Below, one piece after another: positions 7,974 to 16,276 of a stretch of 64,000 nucleotides of DNA; position 1 is the stretch's first letter; each line of letters opens with the position of its first letter. The stretch spans positions 614,153 through 678,152 of the forward strand of contig JAGTTQ010000001.1 of the NCBI GenBank assembly GCA_018223415.1, in the 5' to 3' direction. The translations under genes and the position numbers were made by a program. The DNA comes from Eubacteriaceae bacterium Marseille-Q4139. GTDB taxonomy: Bacteria > Bacillota > Clostridia > Lachnospirales > Lachnospiraceae. The notes beneath the pieces are model-generated. The model saw nothing but the letters and a program-made list of their open reading frames with translations. It ran no database searches and had not been told where the DNA came from.

Positions 7974-8846
7974 GTGCTGGTAAAGACATATTTTGAGCGG
8001 CTATACACGCACATGCGGGAGGAGCTTTACTATCCAAGCAGAAAGAATAGCGGTATATTTGTCGTGCGTTGCTTCTGCGCAGCAGGCAGCAACTATTTCC
8101 CGTTTAAAAAAGGAAAACGGTACACCTCCAAGGATGTACCGTTGCCGAGAAAACTTTATGATGGCAGTCGAACTATGACGACGGATATAAAGGCATCTTT
8201 CCATCCATTTGACGATGCCAGCCTTACCGCTTTTTATAAGGAGAACATAGAAGATGATAAAACACGCAATGTGATGCTTGCATTCGGCATTTCTCCAACT
8301 ATGGAAGAGAATAAGGATTGTCTGTGCAGAGCATTGTCGATTCAGTTCAGAATGTTTGTGGGAAGTAACTCTGATGAGGTCGATGACATTGTAGCGATAG
8401 AATATCAAAAACTGCTTGCAGAACCGAAAGATGAAGAAACAAAATCGCATCCACCTGCGGGAATTTTGTATCCAGGGGATCAGATTTGTTTCAAGTCTAA
8501 AAACAGGCCAACTTATCAAGTGAATATATATGAGAAGTTTCAACACACATGGGAATTTGAAAATGCTGGCACACAGGTGTGGCGTGGACGAAGATTGTTC
8601 TTTTCCAATCACGAAGATGTCCGACCGAAAGCAGAAACAAATTATATTGATATACCAGACACGCCTCCGCATATGAGCGTAAAAATAACCGTGAGCATAG
8701 ATGCTCGCGGCTTTGAGGGAAAATCGGAATGCAGATGGATTATGGTAGACAGTGACAACAATGATTGCTTTCCGAATAGCAACATATTCATATTTGTAGT
8801 TAGCACAAAAATGGATTATCAGGGACAGACGGAGGTAACACAGTGA
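7974..8846 (+). CDS. NBR1-Ig-like domain protein heading the restriction operon
   Basis: The gene starts at GTG 7974 with AGGAG 8 nt upstream; 290 residues. Residues ~180-285 resemble the NBR1-Ig-like ('next to BRCA1') beta-sandwich: an HTWEFENAGTQVWRGRR strand pair, DTPPHMSVKITVSIDA, then a closing SECRWIMVDSDNNDCFPN strand. The N-terminal ~150 residues are a separate, uncharacterised domain with repeated acidic segments. The gene overlaps the next helix-turn-helix gene by 4 bp and runs with hsdM-hsdS-hsdR and hamA-hamB. Ig-like domains of this kind usually mediate protein contacts. It might be a recognition or regulatory part of the defence island; this is inference. Confidence 0.65.
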   Translation: MLVKTYFERLYTHMREELYYPSRKNSGIFVVRCFCAAGSNYFPFKKGKRYTSKDVPLPRKLYDGSRTMTTDIKASFHPFDDASLTAFYKENIEDDKTRNVMLAFGISPTMEENKDCLCRALSIQFRMFVGSNSDEVDDIVAIEYQKLLAEPKDEETKSHPPAGILYPGDQICFKSKNRPTYQVNIYEKFQHTWEFENAGTQVWRGRRLFFSNHEDVRPKAETNYIDIPDTPPHMSVKITVSIDARGFEGKSECRWIMVDSDNNDCFPNSNIFIFVVSTKMDYQGQTEVTQ

Positions 8847-9052
8847 GTGAAGTCAACATCGAGAAATGGGTAACAGTGAAAGAAGTTCAGTCATATCTCG
8901 GAGTCGGCAGAGAAACAGTCCTCGCTTGGATTGCTAAGCGAAATATGCCTGCTTACAAGGTTGGGAGACTTTGGAAATTTAAATTGTCTGAGGTGGATGA
9001 GTGGATTCGTTCAGGTGGAGCGGCTGATGACAACAGCAAAGATTCTGAATAA
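8843..9052 (+). CDS. Excisionase-type helix-turn-helix protein
   Basis: The 69-residue product is a compact MerR-like/excisionase winged helix domain: WVTVKEVQSYLGVGRETVLAWI followed by MPAYKVGRLWKFKLSEVDEWI, the 'HTH_17' pattern. GTG at 8843 overlaps the stop of the NBR1-Ig-like gene. Proteins of this type are often found directly before type I methyltransferase genes, where they may regulate the operon; they are also used as recombination directionality factors, but no recombinase is adjacent on this strand. The gap to hsdM is 97 bp with no gene. Confidence 0.8.
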   Translation: MSEVNIEKWVTVKEVQSYLGVGRETVLAWIAKRNMPAYKVGRLWKFKLSEVDEWIRSGGAADDNSKDSE

Positions 9053-9149
9053 GGCCCTATAATGTGCAGTATCGCTGATGAAATTAAAATGCAGGAGTGA
9101 ACTTTATCGCATTGACTGAAAATATATAGGTCAGGAAAGGAAAACAAAT

Positions 9150-10982
9150 ATGGACAATCAAGTGCATAATCAAATAGTAAGCTTTATATGGGGAATTGCA
9201 GATGACTGCCTGCGTGATGTATATGTGCGTGGTAAATATCGTGATGTCATTCTCCCGATGACGGTCATCCGCCGTCTGGATGCCATGCTGGAAGAAACAA
9301 AACCGGCAGTATTGGCTATGAAAAAGCAGCTCGATGCTGCAAAGATCGATAATCAGTGGCCTGCGCTATGCAATGCAGCTGGACAGGCTTTCTGCAATGC
9401 ATCGCCCTTCCTGCTGAAGGATTTGACCAGTCGTGCCAAGGCGCAGACACTCAAAGCTGACTTTATAGCATACCTTGACGGCTTTTCTCCCAATGTGCAG
9501 GTGATTCTGGATAAGTTCAAATTCCGAAATCAGATTGATACGATGGTGGATGCGGATATTCTCGGTGCAGTCATTGAAAAGTTTACATCCTCTGACATTA
9601 ACTTGAGTCCGAATCCTATTTACAAGGACGACGCGAAGACGATCCTCAAGCACCCTGGTCTTGATAACCACGGTATGGGTACTATTTTTGAGGAGCTGAT
9701 TCGGAAATTTAATGAAGAAAATAACGAGGAAGCCGGAGAACACTGGACGCCTCGTGATGTTGTCGAGCTCATGGCCGACCTTGTGTTCATACCGATTGCC
9801 GATAAAATCAAAGACGCTTCCTATTCCTGTTATGACGGAGCCTGCGGTACCGGTGGAATGCTCACCGTCGCTCAGGATAGACTTTTGACGCTTGCCAAGA
9901 GGCGCGGCAAGGAAGTCGCTATCCATCTGTTCGGGCAGGAAGTTCAGCCAGAGACCTATGCAATCTGCACGGCAGATATGTTGCTAAAAGGTGACGGTGA
10001 AGAGGCCGAGCACATTATGTATGGCTCCACGCTTTCTGACGATCAGCACGCTTCCCGCCAGTTTGATTTCATGCTCTCCAACCCACCATATGGTAAAAGC
10101 TGGAAAGTTGATGCCGAAAAGATGGGCGGCAAAAAGGAGATCCTCGACACGCGCTTCAACACTTACCTTGAAGGCGGAAAACTGATGCCAATGATTCCGC
10201 GTACCAGTGATGGACAACTTTTGTTTCTCCTTAATAATGTATCCAAAATGAAAAAGGATACGGAACTTGGAAGTAGAATTGTTGAGGTACATAATGGATC
10301 TTCCATTTTTACTGGGGATGCTGGAAGCGGTGAAAGTAATGCCCGCCGATATTTAATTGAGAATGATCTTGTGGAAGCTATTATCGCTCTTCCCGATAAG
10401 ATGTTTTATAATACGCCGCTCAACACATATATTTGGGTCATCTCAAATAAAAAAGAAGATAGACGTAAAGGCAAAATACAACTGATTGATGCAATGGCTA
10501 TGAAAAAGCCATTAAGAAAAAAGCTGGGAGACAAAAGTAATGAACTTACATCTGAATTCAGAAAACAGATATTGGATGTATTCCTCTCTTTTGAAGAGAG
10601 CGATATAAGCCATATATACAAGAATGAGGAGTTCGGTTTTTGGGAAGTTACAGTATTGAGGCCTAAGTATCAAGAGGATGGCTCGATTGAGATAGATAAA
10701 AAAGGAAACAAAGTTTCTGACAAGGATAAAACCTATACCGAAATTGTCCCATTCACATATAACGGAGGTATCGAAGAATATTTTAATCGTGAGATTCTTC
10801 CGTTTTGTGACGATGCTTGGATTGATGACAAAAAGACTAAGGCTGGCTACGAAGTGAGCTTTACAAAGTGTTTCTATCGTCCGCTCAGATTGCGTTCATT
10901 TGAAGAAGTTATGAGTGAGTTGCATTCGCTGGAACAAGAAACAGACGGAATGTTTAACGAAATAACTGGAGGCATAAGATAG
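9150..10982 (+). CDS. hsdM: Type I restriction-modification methyltransferase subunit
   Basis: The protein is 610 residues, typical of HsdM. The N-terminal helical HsdM_N domain (residues 1-150) is followed by the N6-adenine methyltransferase domain with the AdoMet-binding motif DGACGTGGM near residue 228 and the catalytic NPPYG near residue 310. It methylates adenine in the half-sites chosen by HsdS, protecting self DNA, and is also needed for restriction. A GGAAAGGAAA-type site precedes ATG 9150. Its stop overlaps the HsdS start by one base, as usual for this operon. Confidence 0.95.
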   Translation: MDNQVHNQIVSFIWGIADDCLRDVYVRGKYRDVILPMTVIRRLDAMLEETKPAVLAMKKQLDAAKIDNQWPALCNAAGQAFCNASPFLLKDLTSRAKAQTLKADFIAYLDGFSPNVQVILDKFKFRNQIDTMVDADILGAVIEKFTSSDINLSPNPIYKDDAKTILKHPGLDNHGMGTIFEELIRKFNEENNEEAGEHWTPRDVVELMADLVFIPIADKIKDASYSCYDGACGTGGMLTVAQDRLLTLAKRRGKEVAIHLFGQEVQPETYAICTADMLLKGDGEEAEHIMYGSTLSDDQHASRQFDFMLSNPPYGKSWKVDAEKMGGKKEILDTRFNTYLEGGKLMPMIPRTSDGQLLFLLNNVSKMKKDTELGSRIVEVHNGSSIFTGDAGSGESNARRYLIENDLVEAIIALPDKMFYNTPLNTYIWVISNKKEDRRKGKIQLIDAMAMKKPLRKKLGDKSNELTSEFRKQILDVFLSFEESDISHIYKNEEFGFWEVTVLRPKYQEDGSIEIDKKGNKVSDKDKTYTEIVPFTYNGGIEEYFNREILPFCDDAWIDDKKTKAGYEVSFTKCFYRPLRLRSFEEVMSELHSLEQETDGMFNEITGGIR

Positions 10983-12301
10983 TGAATCGATATCCAGCTT
11001 ATAAAGAGGTAGACTTGCCTTGGTTAAGCGAAATGCCACAGCAGTGGTGCTTAGTTCGCAATAGAGATATTTTTACAGAAAAAACGGATGTGGTCGGAGA
11101 TGATTTTTCGAATTACACATTGTTGTCTTTGACTACAAAGGGCGTGATCCCTCGCGATTTAGAAAGCGGAAAAGGGAAGTTTCCATCTGATTTCAAATCG
11201 TACAAAATTGTGCATAAGAATGACATTGCTTTTTGCCTTTTTGATATTGACGAAACACCAAGGACAGTTGGTTTGGCCAATGAAGATGGAATGTTGACCG
11301 GTGCTTACACAATATATCAGGTATCGGGACTGCTTCCTGAATATGTTACATATTATTACACTGCTTTAGACGATATAAAGGCATTAAGGTATTACTATAC
11401 TGGCTTAAGAAAAACAGTCAAGGCAGATGCTTTCTTATCTATGAAAATGCCCGCGCCGTCCATTACTGAGCAAAGACAGATTGTTGACTATTTAAACTGG
11501 CAGACATCAAGAATGAATAAACTTATTTCTGCTAAGAGACGCGAGCTAAAATTAGTTAAAGAGATAAAGCACAACGAGGTAAAAAAGCTTGTTTTTGGAT
11601 TGAATATAAAGGGAAATAGAAAGCCCACTGATAATCCATGGATGACAAACGCTCCTGAGAAATGGACGAAAGTTAAATTACGGAACCTTTTTACAGAGGT
11701 GAAAGAATCTGTTGGAGATGAAAGTGAGAAATATACGTTGTTATCGCTTACAACTAACGGTGTTATTGTACGAGACCTAAGTGAGGCAAAGGGGAAATTC
11801 CCATCAGACTTTTCTGCCTATCAAGTCGTTAATCCGGGGCAGTTTGTATTTTGCCTTTTTGATATAGATGAAACACCTCGAACTGTTGGGCTGGCAACTA
11901 TGCAAGGAATGATAACCGGAGCTTATACTGTTTTTGATGTTAAGCAATGCAATCCAGAATACTTACTACAGCTTTTTACAGTGCTTGATGATGAAAAGGC
12001 ATTAAAACCGTTGTATTCAGGGCTCAGAAAGGTGATAAAAACAAATAATTTTTTGAACCAAAGCATTTACCTGCCCTCAGAGGAAGAACAATCCTCCATC
12101 GTTTCAGATGTTGCGGAAGTAATTAAACATTACGATAACATTGAAAAAGTATTCAAGAAAGAGATAGATGTACTGACAGATTTGAAAAAGCAAATTGTTT
12201 TTTCTGTAGTGACAGGAAAACTCGATGTCAGAGGAGTAAGTATTCCCGATTATGAATATGTGGATGACGAAGATAGCGAAGAGGAAGAACAGGAGGATTG
12301 A
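10982..12301 (+). CDS. hsdS: Type I specificity subunit with two near-duplicate TRDs
   Basis: HsdS reads the DNA sequence through two target recognition domains, each followed by a helical conserved region. Here TRD1 (residues ~10-165) and TRD2 (~225-385) are close relatives: both contain YTLLSLTT, GVI.RDL, GKFPSDF, FCLFDIDETPRTVGLA and a GAYT..V segment. Ordinary HsdS proteins carry two unlike TRDs and recognise an asymmetric bipartite site; two similar TRDs predict the same half-site in inverted order. The start is GTG 10982, overlapping the hsdM stop. The acidic C-terminal tail (DDEDSEEEEQED) is unusual. The gene ends just before the hsdR ribosome binding site. Confidence 0.95.
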   Translation: MNRYPAYKEVDLPWLSEMPQQWCLVRNRDIFTEKTDVVGDDFSNYTLLSLTTKGVIPRDLESGKGKFPSDFKSYKIVHKNDIAFCLFDIDETPRTVGLANEDGMLTGAYTIYQVSGLLPEYVTYYYTALDDIKALRYYYTGLRKTVKADAFLSMKMPAPSITEQRQIVDYLNWQTSRMNKLISAKRRELKLVKEIKHNEVKKLVFGLNIKGNRKPTDNPWMTNAPEKWTKVKLRNLFTEVKESVGDESEKYTLLSLTTNGVIVRDLSEAKGKFPSDFSAYQVVNPGQFVFCLFDIDETPRTVGLATMQGMITGAYTVFDVKQCNPEYLLQLFTVLDDEKALKPLYSGLRKVIKTNNFLNQSIYLPSEEEQSSIVSDVAEVIKHYDNIEKVFKKEIDVLTDLKKQIVFSVVTGKLDVRGVSIPDYEYVDDEDSEEEEQED

Positions 12302-12303
12302 CA

Positions 12304-15279
12304 ATGGCTTTTACCAACACAAAGGAAAGCGGTCTTGAATCCTTAATCGTGAAGTGGCTGGTTGAACAGAATGGGTATGAGGAAGGAACAAACGCCGACT
12401 ATAACAAAGAATATGCTGTCGACGAGACTCGGCTGTTCCGCTTCCTGCAAGACACGCAGCCGAAGGAAATGGACAAGCTGGGCGTGTTTATCTCGGACAC
12501 TAAGAAGCGCCAGTTTCTGAACCGGTTGTCTGGAGAAATCGCCAAGCGCGGCATCATTGATGTGCTTCGCAATGGTGTGAAGGTCTACCCGGCAGACCTC
12601 ATCATGTTCTATCTGACGCCGACCGAGAATAACCAGCAAGCCAGAATCATGTATGAGAAGAATATCTTCAGCGTGACGAGGCAACTACGCTATTCGCAGG
12701 ATGCCGGGAAGTTGGCTCTGGATGTTTGTCTATTTATCAACGGACTTCCGGTCATCACGATGGAGCTGAAGAACCAGCTCACAAAGCAGAATACTGAAAA
12801 CGCCGTGCGCCAGTATAAGGAAGACCGGGACTTCCATGACCTCCTGTTCTCTTTCAAGCGTTGCATGGTTCATTTTGCTGTGGACGACGCTACGATTCAG
12901 TTCTGCACCAAGCTCGCCGGAAAGGATAGCTGGTTCCTGCCGTTTAATAAAGGCTACAACGACGGCGCAGGAAATCCGCCGAATCCGGACGGCCTTATGA
13001 CGGACTATCTCTGGAAGGACATCCTTACCAAGAGAAAGCTGTCCCGGATTATAGAAAACTACGCACAGGTTATCGAAGAGGTAGATGAGGATACCAAAAA
13101 GAAATCCGTCAAGCAGATCTGGCCTCGCTATCATCAACTCGACTGCGTAGAAAAACTGCTGGCTGATGTGCAGGAAAATGGTGTCGGCAAGCGTTATTTG
13201 ATCCAGCACAGCGCCGGAAGCGGAAAGTCAAACTCGATAGCATGGCTTGCACATCAGCTGATCGGTCTTGAGAAAGATGGTCATCCGATGATTGACTCTG
13301 TTCTTGTGGTTACCGACCGCCGTATTCTGGATAAGCAGATCCGTAATACGATCAAGCAGTTCATGCAGGTCAAGAATACGGTCGTCTGGGCGGAGCATTC
13401 CGGCGATCTACGCAAAGCCATACAGGATGGCAAGCGCATCATTATATCTACGATTGAAAAGTTCCCGTACATTATCTCCGAGATCGGGCAGGAACATAAA
13501 AATAACAAGTTTGCCATTATCATCGACGAGGCGCATTCTGGCCAGAGCGGGCGTAACTCTGCCAATATGAATCTGGCACTTTCCGGCCTTGCTACAGACG
13601 ACGAAGCGGATAATGAAGACAAAATCAATGCCATGATGGAGGGACGTAAGCTCGTCTCTTCTGCCAGCTACTTTGCCTTCACAGCCACACCGAAGAATAA
13701 GACCGAGGAGATGTTTGGTGTTCTCTATGAAGAGGACGGAGAAATCAAGCATCGCCCATTCCATGTCTACACCATGAAGCAGGCCATTCAGGAAGGCTTC
13801 ATTCTGGATGTGCTCCGCAACTATACAACCATTGACAGCTGGTACAAGCTCATGAAGACGGTCGAGGATGATCCGATGTTTGATAAGAAGCGTGCGCAGA
13901 AAAAACTGCGTGCCTTCGTGGAGGGCAATCCTGACGTTATCGCAAAGAAGGCTGCTATAATGGTGGAGCATTTCCACGAGCAGGTTATTGCAAAGAAGAA
14001 GCTGGGCGGCAAGGCTCGTGCAATGGTGGTTACGGCCAGCATTCCGAGATGTATCGAATACTACTATGCGATCAACAAGTGTCTCGCAGACAGGCATAGT
14101 CCGTATAAGACAATTGTGGCCTTTTCCGGTGAGCATAAATATAACGGTCAGGAACCTGCGCTTACATCGGCTGCGATGAACGGATTTCCAGATGCAAAGA
14201 TTCCGAAGGAGTTTAAGAAGGAACCGTATAGGATTTTGATTGTGGCGGATATGTTCCAGACGGGATTTGATGAGCCGCTGCTGCAGACGATGTATGTGGA
14301 CAAGCCGCTCTATGATATTGCTGCGGTGCAGACTCTTTCTCGTCTCAACAGAGCTTGTCCCGGCAAGGATGAGGTCTATGTTCTGGACTTTGCCAATAAA
14401 ACATCCACCATTGAAGACGCCTTCCAGAAATTCTACAGGACTACGATTCTTTCTGGCGAGACTGATCCGAATAAGCTCTATGACCTTATAACGCTGATGG
14501 ACAGCTATCAAGTTTACGATGACAGCGATATTGAAACGCTGGTTGATCTATTCCTGAGTGGTGCGGAGCGTGATAGGCTTGATCCGATTTTGGATGCCTG
14601 CACAGCCGTATATAAGCAGTTGGAGCTGGACGATCAGATTAAGTTCAAGAGTGCGGCTAAATCTTTTGTGCGTACCTATGGTTTCCTTGGTGCAATCCTG
14701 CCTTACGGAAACGTCGAGTGGGAGAAACTGTCGATTTTCCTGAATCTGCTGATTCCGAAACTTCCGTCGCCGCGTGACGATGACCTCTCGGAGGGCATCC
14801 TTCAAACTATCGATCTGAGCAGTTATCGGAATGAGGCGCAGGAGGCCATTGCAATCAAACTGGAAGACACCGATGCGGAAATTGCACCGGTGCCCGCAGG
14901 CAAGATTGGCCATACCGTTGAGCCTGAAATGGATTTGCTTTCCAAGATTATCATGGACTTCAATGATATGTTCGGAAATATCAACTGGAATGATGCTGAC
15001 AATGTGCAGCGCCAGATTCTGGCCATTCCGGAGATGGTGTCCAAGGATAAGAAGTATCAGAATGCCATGAAGAACTCTGATGAACAGGAAGCACGCACAG
15101 AAAGTGAACGTGCTTTGCAACAGGTCATGTTCTCTATTATGGCGGACAACATGGAGCTATTCAAACAGTTTCAGGATAATCCTTCCTTTAAGAAGTGGCT
15201 ATCGGATATGGTTTTCAATTTGACATACGAACCGAAGACCGATAAGGACGCAAAAATCCTGGACTACGCTCAGCATTAG
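12304..15279 (+). CDS. hsdR: Type I restriction endonuclease subunit
   Basis: HsdR translocates DNA and cleaves it when the enzyme meets unmethylated sites. The N-terminal nuclease has a PD-(D/E)xK-type MELKN near residue 153; the motor has Walker A HSAGSGKSN near residue 300, DEAHSGQSG near 405, FTATPK and QTGFDEPLL in the second RecA domain, then a helical C terminus that docks on HsdM/S. The length, 991 residues, is normal. ATG 12304 is preferred because AGGAGG lies 8 nt upstream, rather than an in-frame TTG six bases earlier. No damage is seen, so the system looks complete. Confidence 0.95.
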   Translation: MAFTNTKESGLESLIVKWLVEQNGYEEGTNADYNKEYAVDETRLFRFLQDTQPKEMDKLGVFISDTKKRQFLNRLSGEIAKRGIIDVLRNGVKVYPADLIMFYLTPTENNQQARIMYEKNIFSVTRQLRYSQDAGKLALDVCLFINGLPVITMELKNQLTKQNTENAVRQYKEDRDFHDLLFSFKRCMVHFAVDDATIQFCTKLAGKDSWFLPFNKGYNDGAGNPPNPDGLMTDYLWKDILTKRKLSRIIENYAQVIEEVDEDTKKKSVKQIWPRYHQLDCVEKLLADVQENGVGKRYLIQHSAGSGKSNSIAWLAHQLIGLEKDGHPMIDSVLVVTDRRILDKQIRNTIKQFMQVKNTVVWAEHSGDLRKAIQDGKRIIISTIEKFPYIISEIGQEHKNNKFAIIIDEAHSGQSGRNSANMNLALSGLATDDEADNEDKINAMMEGRKLVSSASYFAFTATPKNKTEEMFGVLYEEDGEIKHRPFHVYTMKQAIQEGFILDVLRNYTTIDSWYKLMKTVEDDPMFDKKRAQKKLRAFVEGNPDVIAKKAAIMVEHFHEQVIAKKKLGGKARAMVVTASIPRCIEYYYAINKCLADRHSPYKTIVAFSGEHKYNGQEPALTSAAMNGFPDAKIPKEFKKEPYRILIVADMFQTGFDEPLLQTMYVDKPLYDIAAVQTLSRLNRACPGKDEVYVLDFANKTSTIEDAFQKFYRTTILSGETDPNKLYDLITLMDSYQVYDDSDIETLVDLFLSGAERDRLDPILDACTAVYKQLELDDQIKFKSAAKSFVRTYGFLGAILPYGNVEWEKLSIFLNLLIPKLPSPRDDDLSEGILQTIDLSSYRNEAQEAIAIKLEDTDAEIAPVPAGKIGHTVEPEMDLLSKIIMDFNDMFGNINWNDADNVQRQILAIPEMVSKDKKYQNAMKNSDEQEARTESERALQQVMFSIMADNMELFKQFQDNPSFKKWLSDMVFNLTYEPKTDKDAKILDYAQH

Positions 15280-15352
15280 ACTCCTGTGGGTGTGGTGACA
15301 GAGGATGCCCTGCATGGCGGTCAACGCAAATAGGTGAAAAGGAGGCAGTTGT

Positions 15353-16276
15353 ATGCTGAATAAAACAATAAAAGGCAGTGATTTTGACAACATCTTCACT
15401 GAGGTTATACATTCGGAATCTCTCGGATTGATTAACCCAGAACAACTGCGCCTTTTTCACCTCAATGTCATGAATAATGAATTTGTTTCGGATGATTTGC
15501 AAGCATTCATCCGAAAAAATGTAGGGAGATATGTGTTCTCAAGAGCAAAGCTGGAGCAGTTTAAGATAAATGATGACTTGGAGAGCATTGGCCTTGAGGC
15601 TATGGCAGTCATGCAAAAAAATGGACGCCCCGGACAGCAGAACACAGGGAATTCACTGGGGGAAATCCTGCTGTATGCGTTCCTGGAACAGATACTGGAT
15701 GCACCCAAAATTATGAGCAAGGTCGAGTTGTTTTCAACAACGAATACCCAAAGCAGCAAATGTGATGGTATTCACCTGCTTTCACTCGGAGGCTATGGCC
15801 AGCCATATTATCAGCTTGTTTTTGGTTCATCCAGTGTAGTAGGTGATATGCGAGATGCCATTGACCAAGCATTTGATGCCATAATGGACATCGAGCAAAC
15901 AAATAAAAACCGGCTTCAGCTTTTAGAACCGTCAAGTCTCGATAGAGACTTTGATCCAGAAACAGCACGGCAAATCAAGGAAGTTGTTTTTCCGAAAAAG
16001 GGCTCTAGTGTCGTTAGAGATACAGCCTATGGTGTGTTCATAGGATATACTCTTGGGCTTAACCCTGCCAGCTATTCGACGATGCAATACAAAAATGCGT
16101 TAAACCATAAGATGAATACCGATATAAAGAATCATGCCGCATACATTGCCCGGCAAATCAACAGTCGTGGGCTTGGGACACATTCATTTTATTTTTATAT
16201 CTTACCATTGAATGACGCTGACAAGGATAAGTCAGACATTATGGAGAAAGCCATGCGGGGAGGTGTGATGCCATGA
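15353..16276 (+). CDS. hamA: Hachiman defence protein HamA (DUF1837)
   Basis: The 307-residue protein has the HamA layout: an N-terminal helical region, then the DUF1837 core with GNSLGEILLYAFLEQIL (residues ~100-115), KCDGIHLLSL (~135) and YQLVFGSSSVVGDMRDAID (~152-170). In Hachiman systems HamA is a nuclease held inactive by the HamB helicase until foreign DNA is sensed. The Glu and Asp of the core are visible, but the position where a PD-(D/E)xK enzyme would show ExK reads SSS. AAGGAGG lies 7 nt before ATG 15353. Its stop overlaps the hamB start by 4 bp. The 73-bp gap from hsdR has no terminator, so the two defence systems may share a transcript. Confidence 0.88.
   Translation: MLNKTIKGSDFDNIFTEVIHSESLGLINPEQLRLFHLNVMNNEFVSDDLQAFIRKNVGRYVFSRAKLEQFKINDDLESIGLEAMAVMQKNGRPGQQNTGNSLGEILLYAFLEQILDAPKIMSKVELFSTTNTQSSKCDGIHLLSLGGYGQPYYQLVFGSSSVVGDMRDAIDQAFDAIMDIEQTNKNRLQLLEPSSLDRDFDPETARQIKEVVFPKKGSSVVRDTAYGVFIGYTLGLNPASYSTMQYKNALNHKMNTDIKNHAAYIARQINSRGLGTHSFYFYILPLNDADKDKSDIMEKAMRGGVMP

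Noticed and set aside
13408..14511. Minus-strand frame of 367 codons opposite hsdR
   Set aside because: Shadow of the hsdR coding strand; the plus strand carries complete helicase motifs.
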